From: Alistipes montrealensis
Lineage (GTDB): Bacteria > Bacteroidota > Bacteroidia > Bacteroidales > Rikenellaceae
DNA: 64,000 bases
Direction of reading: 5' to 3'
NCBI RefSeq assembly: GCF_018362775.1
Contig: NZ_JAGYXY010000001.1
Span: 387,126 to 451,125, forward strand
The position numbers and the translations under genes were made by a program. The stretch's first letter is position 1, and every line of letters begins with the position of its first letter. The notes below the pieces were generated by a model. That model worked only from the letters and a program-made list of their open reading frames with translations. It did not search any database and was not told the origin of the DNA. This document shows, piece by piece, positions 18,651 through 27,958 of this stretch.

Positions 18651-19802
18651 TTAATTTTTAATTCTCAATCGGAAGGAGGCCCAGAGCATGTAACCGATGC
18701 ACGCGGCAACGAACAGCATGCCCAGGTGCGGGTTGCCCGAAGCGCGGATAACCGCACCGCAGACAGGCCCCGAGACGGCTCCGGCGGAGATGGCCATGAT
18801 CATCAGCCCGGCCACTCCGTTGGCATTCTCCGGAACGGCTTTGGTGGCGACGGCATAGAACGTAGCGAAGACGCACGCCATGGCGAACCCCAGCAGGCCC
18901 ACGGCGGCATAGATGGCCGCTTCGTTGCGCACGAACAGCAGCGCGGCGCACAACGCCAGCGCCCCGGCCATGTTCCAGCTCAGGTACTTCACGTCGGAGA
19001 CCTTCACCAGCACCCAGGCCCCGATAAGCGTACCGACGATGCGGCAGGCGTAGAACCCCGTGGTCGTGAGGATCGACGAAGGGTTGTCGATCAGCCGCAC
19101 CGAGAGAAAACCGATACCCACATCGGCGGCGATGAACGCGGCCACGCCCAGCGTCGAGAGCAGCACGGCCCGGTTTTTCAGCAGGCGGAAGCAGTCGGCC
19201 AGCCCGGCGGCACGCTCCGGCTGCACAGGCTCGGGAACCGTCGTCAACTGCAACCAGACGCCCCCGACGACCGTAAGGCCCGCATAGATCGGCAGCAGAA
19301 GCCGCCACGACCCTGTCAAGGCCACCAGTCCCGTGACGATGGGCGCCAGCAGGAGCAGCGAAGTGTTGCGGAAAATCTGCCCCACGGTGAGGTAGCTGGT
19401 CATCCGCTCTCCGGGAACGATGGTCGCCAGCAGCGGGTTGACGGCCACCTGGATCGCCGTATTGCCGATACCCAGCAGCCCGAAGCCGGCGAAATACCAG
19501 CCCAGGGCGCAGTCCGCGCCTGCGGCATAGGGAACCATGAGGCCCGCGATCGTGAAGCCGTAGCCCAGGAGCGCCGTAGTCTTGCGCCCCCAACGGTTCA
19601 TCAGCGCAGCGACCGGAGTCGAAAGCACCAGAAACCAGAGGAAAACCATCGTCGGCAGGAAGCTCACGGCAGCCTGCTGTCCGGGCGGGAACTCGGCGGC
19701 GATGCGGCCCGTGATCGGGGCCACCATGTCGCAGAATCCCATGATGAAAAAGCCCGCAAGCACGGGCCCGAGCAATCGTTTATCTACTTTGTCTACGCTC
19801 AT
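18651..19802 (-). CDS. Major facilitator superfamily transporter
   Basis: A 383-residue protein with about 12 membrane segments, MFS type, with the loop 2-3 signature in degenerate form (AALMNRWGRKTTALLG near residue 58). The start at MSVDKVDKR was chosen because the longer frame upstream is Arg/Cys-rich and lacks family character, and a TAACTTTG -7 element lies between. The substrate is not evident; sugar, peptide or drug efflux are all possible. First gene of the MFS/beta-barrel/phoH run. Confidence 0.8.
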   Translation of the reverse strand: MSVDKVDKRLLGPVLAGFFIMGFCDMVAPITGRIAAEFPPGQQAAVSFLPTMVFLWFLVLSTPVAALMNRWGRKTTALLGYGFTIAGLMVPYAAGADCALGWYFAGFGLLGIGNTAIQVAVNPLLATIVPGERMTSYLTVGQIFRNTSLLLLAPIVTGLVALTGSWRLLLPIYAGLTVVGGVWLQLTTVPEPVQPERAAGLADCFRLLKNRAVLLSTLGVAAFIAADVGIGFLSVRLIDNPSSILTTTGFYACRIVGTLIGAWVLVKVSDVKYLSWNMAGALALCAALLFVRNEAAIYAAVGLLGFAMACVFATFYAVATKAVPENANGVAGLMIMAISAGAVSGPVCGAVIRASGNPHLGMLFVAACIGYMLWASFRLRIKN

Positions 19803-20056
19803 CCGAGGCGAAATTTCCTGTTCCAAATTTTTCAAAGTTACATTTTTTTCCGCAAAAACCGAGTTTCGGACGGCTATTATTTCACATCTCCTGCTCCGCC
19901 GAACACAACAAATGCGACTCAATGAACAAAAAGCGTGCGAGATACGCAGGCCGCCGAAATATGGCGCAGCCCTGAAAAAGCGACCTTCGCACCGGCAGGC
20001 AGGCCGCGACGGCAACAAAACCCGGCGCACCGTTTGGATATAAACGCAGATTTCAT

Positions 20057-20064
20057 TATATTTG
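20057..20064 (+). promoter_or_regulatory. -7 promoter element of the antiporter gene
   Basis: TATATTTG lies 24 bases before the antiporter ATG. Confidence 0.65.
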
Positions 20065-20087
20065 TCTAAATACAACCGAATAATTCG

Positions 20088-22181
20088 ATGCTTCTATTCT
20101 CGCACATAAACCTGACGCTGCCGCTCGAGGACCCGATCCTGAAGTTCCTGCTGATCCTGGTCATCATCCTCGCGGCTCCGCTCCTGCTGAACAAACTCAA
20201 AATCCCCTATTTGCTGGGGCTCATCATCGCCGGAGCGGTGATCGGTCCCCACGGCCTCAACCTCGTGCTGCGCGACAGCAGCATCATCCTATCGGGTACG
20301 GCCGGCCTCCTGTACATCATGTTCCTCTCGGGACTGGACATGGACATGTCCGATTTCCGCCACAACAGTTGGCGAAGCCTCATCTTCGGACTCTACACCT
20401 TCGGCGTACCGCTCACCTTCGGCATCCTGGCCGGCTACTACATCCTCGGGTTCTCGATCTATTCGTCGATCCTGCTCGCAGGACTGTTCGCTTCGCAGAC
20501 ACTCATCGCCTACCCCATCGTCAGCAAACTGGGCATCGCCCGCGACAAGGCCGTCACGATCGCCGTCGGCGGCACGGTCATCACCGACACGCTGGCCCTG
20601 CTGCTGCTCACCGTGATCGTCGGCATGGCCACGGGCAACGTCGACGACATGTTCTGGTGGCGGCTCGCGGGTTCCGTGACGCTCTGCATCGCCATCATCA
20701 TCTTCCTGTTTCCGCTGCTGGCCCACTGGTTCTTCAAGCAGGTCAGCGACAACGTATCGCAGTACATTTTCGTGCTGGTGATGGTCTTCCTGGGCGCTTA
20801 CCTCGCCCACCTCGCAGGGCTGGAGCCGATCATCGGCGCATTCCTCTCGGGACTGGCCCTCAACCGGCTGATCCCCCGCACATCGCCGCTGATGAACCGC
20901 ATCGAGTTCGTCGGCAACGCCATCTTCATTCCCTTTTTCCTGATCGGCGTGGGCATGCTGATCGACTACCGGGCGTTCTTCCGCGACTGGGAGAGCCTCG
21001 AAGTGGCGGCGATCATGATCGTGCTGATCACAGCAGCGAAATTCATCGCCGCATGGCTCACGCAGAAGACCTTCCGCCTCTCGCCCGACCAGCGGACCGT
21101 CATCTTCGGCCTGAGTTCGGCCCACGTGGCCGCGACGCTCGCCGCCGTGATGGTCGGCTACAACATCATCCTGGGCCATACGCCCGACGGGGAGCCGATC
21201 CGCCTGCTGAACGAAAGCGTGCTCAACGGCACGATCCTGATGATCCTGGCGACCTGCACCGTGTCGACCTTCGCCACGCAGCGCGGCGCCCACAACATCG
21301 CCATCCGTAACACGCAGGACCACGAGGATAAAGCCCCCAGGCAGGAGGACCATATCCTGATCCCCGTGGCCGACGAACGTACGGCCAACGAACTGGTGTG
21401 GCTGAGTTCGATGCTCAAGCGCGCCAAGGAGCCCAACGGGCTTTACGCCCTGCACGCCATCGACAACAAGGCCGAAGACCCGAACCTCGAAAAACGCGCC
21501 CAGAAAGTCCTCGACGTAGCGGCTACGGCGGCGGCCTCGGGCGACATCTACCTGCAGGAGCTGATGCGCTACGACGTGAACATCTCCAACGCCATCGTCA
21601 GCGTCGTCCGCGAACGCAACATTACCGACATCGTGATGGGTATGCACCATGCATCACAGGCCGGGCCGACCCTGACGGGCATCCCCGGGACATCGGGCCC
21701 CGGCATCGGCAAGATGGCCGCCGACGTACTGGCGCAGAGCAACGTCACGACCTTCATGTACAACCCCATGCAGCCGCTGAACACCATCAAACGCCACCTG
21801 ATCGTCGTGCCCGAGAAGGCCGAGCAGGAGGCGGGATTCCAGATGTGGCAGCGCCGCATCCGCCTCCTGGCCGAAAACTCGGGGGCCAAAATCGTCGTCT
21901 TCGCCCCGGAAGCGACGCTGGAATACCTGCGTCCCAAAGGGCGCAAACGCCCGGCGAACATCGACTTCGTACCCTTCGCGCAGTGGGACGACCTGCCGTC
22001 GCTCGAACACGACATGCGTGCCGACGACTGCCTGTGGTTCGTGATGAGCCGCCGCGACCGGGTTTCGTACAACCCCGTGATGAGCCGCATCCCGGCCTAT
22101 CTCGAACACTTTTTCGCCGGGTACAGTTCCGTGCTGCTCTACCCCGTGCAGGCGGGCGACACCGAGAGCCGATATATCTGA
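20088..22181 (+). CDS. CPA2-type cation:proton antiporter with C-terminal universal-stress-like domains
   Basis: A 697-residue protein. Residues about 15-400 hold 12-13 membrane segments of a Na+/H+ exchanger-type fold (KIPYLLGLIIAGAVIGPHGL near 40-60, YIMFLSGLDMDMSDF near 80, ASQTLIAYPIVSKLGI near 135). Residues about 425-690 are soluble and look like one or two universal stress protein domains (DHILIPVADERTANELVWL; later RHLIVVPEKAEQEAGFQ), probably binding a nucleotide that gates transport. It exchanges Na+ or K+ for protons in the inner membrane. It is monocistronic with its own promoter. Confidence 0.9.
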   Translation: MLLFSHINLTLPLEDPILKFLLILVIILAAPLLLNKLKIPYLLGLIIAGAVIGPHGLNLVLRDSSIILSGTAGLLYIMFLSGLDMDMSDFRHNSWRSLIFGLYTFGVPLTFGILAGYYILGFSIYSSILLAGLFASQTLIAYPIVSKLGIARDKAVTIAVGGTVITDTLALLLLTVIVGMATGNVDDMFWWRLAGSVTLCIAIIIFLFPLLAHWFFKQVSDNVSQYIFVLVMVFLGAYLAHLAGLEPIIGAFLSGLALNRLIPRTSPLMNRIEFVGNAIFIPFFLIGVGMLIDYRAFFRDWESLEVAAIMIVLITAAKFIAAWLTQKTFRLSPDQRTVIFGLSSAHVAATLAAVMVGYNIILGHTPDGEPIRLLNESVLNGTILMILATCTVSTFATQRGAHNIAIRNTQDHEDKAPRQEDHILIPVADERTANELVWLSSMLKRAKEPNGLYALHAIDNKAEDPNLEKRAQKVLDVAATAAASGDIYLQELMRYDVNISNAIVSVVRERNITDIVMGMHHASQAGPTLTGIPGTSGPGIGKMAADVLAQSNVTTFMYNPMQPLNTIKRHLIVVPEKAEQEAGFQMWQRRIRLLAENSGAKIVVFAPEATLEYLRPKGRKRPANIDFVPFAQWDDLPSLEHDMRADDCLWFVMSRRDRVSYNPVMSRIPAYLEHFFAGYSSVLLYPVQAGDTESRYI

Positions 22182-22231
22182 CGGACGGATGTAAAAAACG
22201 CGAAAAAATTTTTCTGCTCGCGGATTTGCGC

Positions 22232-22239
22232 TATCTTTG
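22232..22239 (+). promoter_or_regulatory. -7 promoter element of der
   Basis: TATCTTTG lies about 165 bases before the der ATG. The long leader in between is GC-rich and contains a CCCGTCCCCGGAGGAGGGCC segment related to the small REP-like hairpins. Confidence 0.65.
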
Positions 22240-22403
22240 CAAATAATTCGCCCGGTCGGCATTGAGGCCGAAAACCCGGCTGCGATACGACAAGCCCCGT
22301 CCCCGGAGGAGGGCCAGGCAGGCAAACGCCCCAGAAACCGCAACTGCGGCGGGCGAAGCGGCCAAACAGAGCGAACAACAGAAAAATAAGAAAAAGATAA
22401 GAT

Positions 22404-23708
22404 ATGAGCCTTGTAGCAATCGTAGGCCGTCCGAACGTCGGCAAAAGCACCCTTTTCAACCGCCTCGTGGGCGAGCGGAAGGCCATCGTCGATGCGACGG
22501 CCGGAACCACCCGCGACCGCCATTACGGCAAGACCGACTGGAACGGCAAGGAGTTTTCGATCATCGACACGGGCGGTTACACTGTTAACTCGGAGGATAT
22601 TTTCGAAGACGAAATCCGCCGCCAGGTGCTGCTGGCCATCGACGAAGCGGACGTGATCCTCTTCCTCGTGGAGGTAAGGACCGGTATCACCGACCTCGAC
22701 ATGCTGATGGCCGACATCCTGCGCCGCACCTCGAAGAAGGTGATTCTCGTCTGCAACAAGGTCGACAACAACGACCAGATTTACTCCTCGCACGAGTTCT
22801 ACGCGCTGGGACTGGGCGATCCTTACTGCATCAGTTCGATGTCGGGAAGCGGCACGGGCGACCTGATGGACGCCATCCTGGCCGCGCTTCCCGTGGAGAC
22901 GCTCGCCGAAGAGGACGAAGACCTGCCCCACATCACCATCGTAGGCCGCCCGAACGTCGGCAAGTCGTCGCTCACGAACGCCCTGCTGGGCGAAGAGCGC
23001 AACATCGTGACCTCGATCGCCGGGACCACCCGCGACTCGATCCACACGCGCTACAACAAATTCGGCATGGATTTCTACCTCGTGGACACGGCCGGCATGC
23101 GCAAGAAGGGCAAAACGATGGAAGACCTCGAATTCTACTCGGTGATGCGCTCAATCCGCGCCATCGAAAATTCGGACGTATGCATCCTGATGATCGACGC
23201 GCAGCAAGGCCTCGAATCGCAGGACCTGAACATCCACAACCTGATCGTCCGCAACCGCAAAGGATGCGTGATCGTGGTCAACAAATGGGACCTGATCGAA
23301 AAGGAGACCAATACGATGAAGGAGTGGACCGAGTTCCTCAAAAGAAAGCTCGCACCGTTCAACGACATTCCGATCATCTTCACCTCGGTGATGAACAAAC
23401 AGCGCATCTTCGACGTACTGCAAACTGCCATCCGTGTCTACCAGTCGCGCAAGCGCCGCATTTCGACCTCGGAACTCAACGACTACATGCTGCCGCTGAT
23501 CGAGAATTACCCGCCCCCCGCAACCAAGGGCAAATATATCAAGATCAAGTATGTGACCCAGTTACCGACGCCCACGCCGCAGTTTGCGTTCTTCGTCAAC
23601 CTGCCGCAGTACATCAAGGAGCCTTACCGCCGCTTCCTCGAAAACAACATGCGCGACCACTGGGATTTTTCGGGTGTTCCGATGCAAATCTATTTCCGAC
23701 AGAAGTAA
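22404..23708 (+). CDS. der: Ribosome biogenesis GTPase Der (EngA)
   Basis: A 434-residue tandem GTPase needed for 50S subunit assembly. First G domain: P-loop GRPNVGKST at residues 7-15, DTGG near 56, NKVD near 117. Second G domain: GRPNVGKSS near 181-189, [10 protein letters not shown] near 229, NKWD near 292. The C-terminal KH-like domain is complete and ends with IYFRQK. The 3' end of the gene is duplicated just downstream (23809-23851). Confidence 0.96.
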   Translation: MSLVAIVGRPNVGKSTLFNRLVGERKAIVDATAGTTRDRHYGKTDWNGKEFSIIDTGGYTVNSEDIFEDEIRRQVLLAIDEADVILFLVEVRTGITDLDMLMADILRRTSKKVILVCNKVDNNDQIYSSHEFYALGLGDPYCISSMSGSGTGDLMDAILAALPVETLAEEDEDLPHITIVGRPNVGKSSLTNALLGEERNIVTSIAGTTRDSIHTRYNKFGMDFYLVDTAGMRKKGKTMEDLEFYSVMRSIRAIENSDVCILMIDAQQGLESQDLNIHNLIVRNRKGCVIVVNKWDLIEKETNTMKEWTEFLKRKLAPFNDIPIIFTSVMNKQRIFDVLQTAIRVYQSRKRRISTSELNDYMLPLIENYPPPATKGKYIKIKYVTQLPTPTPQFAFFVNLPQYIKEPYRRFLENNMRDHWDFSGVPMQIYFRQK

Positions 23709-23779
23709 GGTTTCGGACAGACGCACAACTCCCAACGGCTTGCAGACCCGAAAAATCCGGTACTGACAACCACCCCAAA

Positions 23780-23799
23780 CCCCTCCTTGACAGGAGGGG
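23780..23799. repeat. CCCCTCCT palindrome inside the duplicated der tail region
   Basis: CCCCTCCT-TGAC-AGGAGGGG followed by CTTTTG can act as a terminator hairpin. It lies between the two copies of the der 3' end and resembles the elements at 13157 and 17004. Confidence 0.6.
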
Positions 23800-23808
23800 C
23801 TTTTGTTA

Positions 23809-23851
23809 CGGGTGTTCCGATGCAAATCTATTTCCGCAGAAGTAAGGTTTC
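23809..23851 (+). repeat. Duplicated 3' end of der
   Basis: Forty-three bases repeat the der end and stop codon at 23671-23714 with one base deleted (CGACAG becomes CGCAG) and no other difference. The inserted stretch between the copies is about 95 bases and carries a REP-like hairpin. This is the second such gene-tail copy in the window after galM. Confidence 0.92.
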
Positions 23852-23873
23852 AACCGATAGTCAAAGCATAGCC

Positions 23874-23912
23874 CATAGAAAAAGCCCCTCGGATTGAGGG
23901 GCTTTTTCTATG
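23874..23912. terminator. Bidirectional terminator between der and the DUF417 gene
   Basis: A perfect 17-bp stem (23874-23890 with 23896-23912) with A and T runs. Its right arm overlaps the last codons and stop of the minus-strand DUF417 gene. Confidence 0.9.
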
Positions 23913-24501
23913 CCGTCCTGCGTCGTTCGAGCAGCCGCCGGGCCGTATCGGAGAGCAGGACCACGACGCCTGCCAGGATGGCCGTATCCTTGATTACGAG
24001 CCTGCCCGCGCCCGAAAGGAGCGGAAACCCGAACTCGCCGCTGCCCAGGTCGGGAACCCAGACTTCGGGGGTCGTCGCCAGGAACGAGAGGGTTCCGAGC
24101 GTCATCACGACAGCCAGCAGTTCGCCGACCAGTCCCACGCGCGCCGAGAAGAAGCCCAAAAAGGTCAAGATGCCGATCGACATGATCAGGATGCCCAGCC
24201 CGTGCGAGAATCCGTAGGTATTGTTCCGCTCGTGCCATTCGTGTTTGGCGGGATCGAAACTGCCTTCGGGCAGCTTGTACTGCTTGTACTCGGGAGCTTT
24301 ACTGTCGTAGAAGAAACTCATAAAGGGGCTGTTGGCCACAAAGGGCACGATGCCTTCGGCTTCGTAGTTCCAGAATTTGAGTCCGCCGATCCAGACGAAG
24401 ATCACCAGGACAGCAACCCGGATCATACCGAGTCCGAGCCGCTGCGAAGCAGCAGCGATTTTCAGAAAGCCGTAAAACAGGCCGGAGAGTTTTTGCATCA
24501 T
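23908..24501 (-). CDS. DUF417/YkgB-family inner-membrane protein
   Basis: A 197-residue membrane protein with four predicted segments. Family marks are VFVWIGGLKFWNYEAEGIVPFVANSPF near residues 30-57 and the later GILIMSIGILTFLG. E. coli homologues (YkgB/RclC) respond to reactive chlorine, but the activity is unknown. Position next to an AraC regulator and close to katA is compatible with an oxidative-stress role. The start chosen is the first of two adjacent Met codons at the head of the family's conserved region. Confidence 0.85.
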   Translation of the reverse strand: MMQKLSGLFYGFLKIAAASQRLGLGMIRVAVLVIFVWIGGLKFWNYEAEGIVPFVANSPFMSFFYDSKAPEYKQYKLPEGSFDPAKHEWHERNNTYGFSHGLGILIMSIGILTFLGFFSARVGLVGELLAVVMTLGTLSFLATTPEVWVPDLGSGEFGFPLLSGAGRLVIKDTAILAGVVVLLSDTARRLLERRRTA

Positions 24502-24589
24502 CGTTATTGAGTTTTTAGTGTTTCGATGGTGCAAAGTTCGGCATTTCAGGCCCGCAGTACGATAGCAGGACCGCCGGAAATATTGGCGA

Positions 24590-25423
24590 TTATTCCCGTT
24601 GCGCCCGACGACGGAAATCGGTGATGCTTTCGCCGTTCATTTTGGCGAAAAAACGGCTGAACGCCGCCGTATCCTCGTAACCGAGCAGGTAGGCGACCTC
24701 CTTGGCGCTTTTGTCGGTATAAAGCAGCAGACGCCGCGCCTCGGCATTCACACGGTCGTGGATGACACTCAGCGGCGACGGGCGGCCGCAGGCGGCGAAG
24801 AGGTTGGAAAGGGTCTTGGGCGAGCGGTGCAGGAGTTCGGCGTAATCCTGTACGCGGCGGCGGGTGCGGAAATGTTCGTCGACAAGCACATAGAAACGAC
24901 GCACGATGTCGAACAACTGCTCCTGCGGACCGTCGACCCCGAGATGCTCGCGCGCGGCGCGCGTACATACGATAATAAAACGTTTCAACTGCATGCGAAG
25001 CATCTCTTCGCGCAGTCCGTCGTCCACTTCGTACTCGGCGCACAATTCGTCGACGATGCGTCCGAGGGCCTCCTGCCGTTCGGCGGAAAGCACCAGCCGC
25101 AGCGGTTCGGAAGAGCCGTTGAACAGCAGGCCGTTGCACGAAACTTCACCGTCGTGGCCGAAGATGCAGTAGAAATTGCTGTCGAAAAGCAGCGAAAGGC
25201 ATTCGCCGTCGGAACGAACGTTGCCCAGGCGGTGGAGGGGCGTCAGCGATATGATCTCCCCCGCAGCGAGCCGCAGCGGGACATGGTCGACCTCCAACGA
25301 CAGGCTGCCCTGCCGCACCCAGAGGAATTTGTAAAGGTCGGAGCGGTGGATCGGTTCCGCATCGCGAAGGTCCCGGCACAAAACGAGATTGCCCTTCAAA
25401 GGAGTGCTGAATGCTATATTCAT
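24590..25423 (-). CDS. AraC-family transcriptional regulator
   Basis: A 277-residue regulator with an N-terminal cupin-like sensing region (residues about 1-160) and a C-terminal double helix-turn-helix: the first near 193-213 (VQDYAELLHRSPKTLSNLF), the second near 240-262 (SAKEVAYLLGYEDTAAFSRFF). It is upstream of, and on the same strand as, DUF417, and divergent from katA 198 bases away, so either may be its target. A minus-strand TATCTTTG at 25427-25434 ends only 3 bases before the chosen ATG, which would make the mRNA almost leaderless. Confidence 0.88.
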   Translation of the reverse strand: MNIAFSTPLKGNLVLCRDLRDAEPIHRSDLYKFLWVRQGSLSLEVDHVPLRLAAGEIISLTPLHRLGNVRSDGECLSLLFDSNFYCIFGHDGEVSCNGLLFNGSSEPLRLVLSAERQEALGRIVDELCAEYEVDDGLREEMLRMQLKRFIIVCTRAAREHLGVDGPQEQLFDIVRRFYVLVDEHFRTRRRVQDYAELLHRSPKTLSNLFAACGRPSPLSVIHDRVNAEARRLLLYTDKSAKEVAYLLGYEDTAAFSRFFAKMNGESITDFRRRAQRE

Positions 25424-25621
25424 ATTCCAAAGATAACACCTGAAAGCGAAAACCCTGCACAAAAGCCGAAAAAACCGGGTTCCGGATTTCGATCTGCCCG
25501 GGCATGATTTTGGCTATTATCAGTTTTTGTTATGCTGCCATCAATATTATTAATTTGTTTATCAGTAAATTATATTATACATTTACAAGAAGAAATTCTG
25601 CTCTAACCAAATAAAAAAATT

Positions 25622-27121
25622 ATGGACAAAAAGAAACTGACAGCCGAAAACGGCCGGCCGATCGCCGACAACCAGAACATTCAGACAGCAGGCGTCCGCG
25701 GCCCCGTGACGCTGCAGGATCCGTGGTTCCTCGAAAAACTCGCCCATTTCGACCGCGAGGTCATTCCCGAACGCCGCATGCACGCCAAAGGCTCCGGCGC
25801 ATTCGGGACCTTCACGGTCACACAGGACATCACCCGATACACCCGTGCGTCGATCTTCGCCCAAGTAGGCAAGAAGACCGAGTGCTTCGTGCGGTTCTCG
25901 ACCGTGGCCGGAGAGCGCGGCGCGGCAGACGCCGAGCGTGACATCCGCGGCTTCGCGATGAAGTTCTACACCGACGCAGGCAACTGGGACCTCGTGGGCA
26001 ACAACACCCCCGTATTCTTCCTGCGCGACCCGCTGAAATTCCCCGACCTGAACCATGCCGTGAAACGCGATCCGCGCACCAACCTGCGCTCGGCCAACAA
26101 CAACTGGGACTTCTGGACATTGCTACCCGAAGCACTCCACCAGGTGACGATCACCATGTCGCCGCGCGGCATTCCGGCCTCTTACCGCCACATGCACGGA
26201 TTCGGAAGCCACACGTACAGCTTCTACGACAAGGACAACCGGCGCACGTGGGTGAAGTTCCACCTCACGACCCAGCAGGGCATCAAAAACCTGACGGATG
26301 CGGAGGCCGAAGCCCTCGTGGGCAAGGACCGCGAATCGCACCAGCGCGACCTCTACGACGCCATCGAGCGCGGCGATTTCCCGCGCTGGACGATGTACGT
26401 GCAACTGATGACCGAGGAGGAGGCCCGCAACTACAAGCTCAATCCGTTCGACCTGACGAAGGTGTGGTATCACAAGGATTTCCCGCTGCACGAGGTCGGC
26501 GTCCTGGAACTCAACCGCAATCCGGAGAACTACTATGCGGATGTCGAACAGTCGGCATTCAACCCGATGAACATCGTCGAGGGCATCGGCTTCTCGCCCG
26601 ACAAGATGTTGCAGGGGCGTCTGTTCTCCTACGGCGACGCACAGCGTTACCGGCTGGGCGTAAACCACACGGAAATTCCCGTGAACAAACCCCGCTGTCC
26701 GTTCCACGCCTTCCACCGCGACGGGCAGATGCGCACCGACGGCAACTACGGTTCGGCCAAGGGTTACGAACCCAACAGTTACGGCGAATGGCAGGACAAT
26801 CCCGCCCTCAAGGAGCCGCCCCTGGCCGTGAACGGCGACGTGTACAACTACGACGAGCGCGAACTCGACAGCGACTATTTCACCCAGCCCGGTCTGCTGT
26901 GGCGCGTAATGTCGCCCGAAGACCAGAAGGCGACCTGCGAGAATACAGGCCGCGCCATGGGCGACGCCGAGTTGTTCATCAAGCAGCGCCACGTGCGCCA
27001 CTGCTACTACGCCGATCCGGCCTACGGCAAGGGCGTGGCCGAAGCCCTCGGGATTTCGCTCGAAGAAGCCCTCGAGGCCGAGGACCCTGCGCATCCCTCG
27101 TGGGACCCGCGCCGGCATTAA
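25622..27121 (+). CDS. katA: Catalase (clade 3 monofunctional haem catalase)
   Basis: A 499-residue small-subunit catalase that splits hydrogen peroxide. The active-site His is in [13 protein letters not shown] near residue 54, the distal Asn in [11 protein letters not shown] near 127, and the proximal haem Tyr in [14 protein letters not shown] near 337. The length and the absence of a C-terminal flavodoxin-like domain place it in clade 3. No signal peptide, so cytoplasmic. An AT-rich 198-base divergent region separates it from the AraC gene. A strong terminator follows. Confidence 0.96.
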   Translation: MDKKKLTAENGRPIADNQNIQTAGVRGPVTLQDPWFLEKLAHFDREVIPERRMHAKGSGAFGTFTVTQDITRYTRASIFAQVGKKTECFVRFSTVAGERGAADAERDIRGFAMKFYTDAGNWDLVGNNTPVFFLRDPLKFPDLNHAVKRDPRTNLRSANNNWDFWTLLPEALHQVTITMSPRGIPASYRHMHGFGSHTYSFYDKDNRRTWVKFHLTTQQGIKNLTDAEAEALVGKDRESHQRDLYDAIERGDFPRWTMYVQLMTEEEARNYKLNPFDLTKVWYHKDFPLHEVGVLELNRNPENYYADVEQSAFNPMNIVEGIGFSPDKMLQGRLFSYGDAQRYRLGVNHTEIPVNKPRCPFHAFHRDGQMRTDGNYGSAKGYEPNSYGEWQDNPALKEPPLAVNGDVYNYDERELDSDYFTQPGLLWRVMSPEDQKATCENTGRAMGDAELFIKQRHVRHCYYADPAYGKGVAEALGISLEEALEAEDPAHPSWDPRRH

Positions 27122-27171
27122 AAAGACCCACCCTGCCGGGAGGCCAGCCCTTCGGGCCGGGGCCGGCAAAC

Positions 27172-27207
27172 AAAAATCCCCGAAACTGCACAGTTTCGGG
27201 GATTTTT
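27172..27207. terminator. Bidirectional terminator between katA and the DedA gene
   Basis: A perfect 16-bp stem AAAAATCCCCGAAACT/AGTTTCGGGGATTTTT with a GCAC loop lies between the two converging genes. Confidence 0.9.
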
Positions 27208-27220
27208 TATCGGGCCGGAA

Positions 27221-27874
27221 TTATCGTTTCGCCGTTTTCCGAAAGGCCCAACGCGCCCGGATCACCTCGAAAACAGCCGGCAGGACCGAGACGAAAACAA
27301 TCGCCACGATGAGCAGTTCGAGATTGCGCTGTACGAACGGCAGGTCGCCGAAGAAATAACCCGCACAGCAGAAAAGCAGCACCCATGCCGCTCCGCCGGC
27401 AACATTGTAGGCCATGAAATAGGTGTAGTGCATTTTTCCCATTCCGGCCACGAACGGCGCAAACGTGCGGACGATGGGCACGAAGCGGGCGAGAATAATG
27501 GTTTTGCCGCCGTACTTCTTATAAAACTCATGCGTTTTGTCGAGGTAGCCCTGCCTGAATATCCGGGAATCGGGATTGCTGAAAAGCCGCGTTCCGAAGA
27601 AATGGCCGATCATATAGTTGCACGAATCCCCCAACACGGCGGCGACGAAAACGACGAGAATCAGCATCGGCAGGGTGATCGGTATGCCGGGCAGCGCCGC
27701 AATGGCCCCCGCGACGAACAACAACGAATCGCCCGGCAGGAAAGGCGTGACCACCAGTCCCGTTTCACAGAAAATGATCAGGAACAGGATGGCATACGTC
27801 CACATATGATATTCCTGTACGATACCGATCATATACTGGTCGATATGCAGGATAAAATCAATTACGAAATCCAT
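27221..27874 (-). CDS. DedA-family membrane protein (SNARE-associated/VTT domain)
   Basis: A 217-residue inner-membrane protein. Typical DedA features are [22 protein letters not shown] near residues 35-56, the GxxxG-containing [15 protein letters not shown] near 92 and [29 protein letters not shown] near 118-146 with the conserved Arg pair. DedA proteins act as lipid scramblases and affect undecaprenyl-phosphate recycling. The start is the Met that opens the conserved domain; a Met seven codons upstream is possible. Confidence 0.9.
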   Translation of the reverse strand: MDFVIDFILHIDQYMIGIVQEYHMWTYAILFLIIFCETGLVVTPFLPGDSLLFVAGAIAALPGIPITLPMLILVVFVAAVLGDSCNYMIGHFFGTRLFSNPDSRIFRQGYLDKTHEFYKKYGGKTIILARFVPIVRTFAPFVAGMGKMHYTYFMAYNVAGGAAWVLLFCCAGYFFGDLPFVQRNLELLIVAIVFVSVLPAVFEVIRARWAFRKTAKR

Positions 27875-27958
27875 CGCTGCCCAGTTTACAAACACCCCGC
27901 CCGATTCCGGCGCCCGGCACTACTTTTACCCCGCGAAATACGACCTCCGACATTCCGG

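Noticed and set aside
20289..21650. 453-codon minus-strand frame inside the antiporter
   Set aside because: Antisense shadow, low-complexity Asp/Glu/His/Gln composition.
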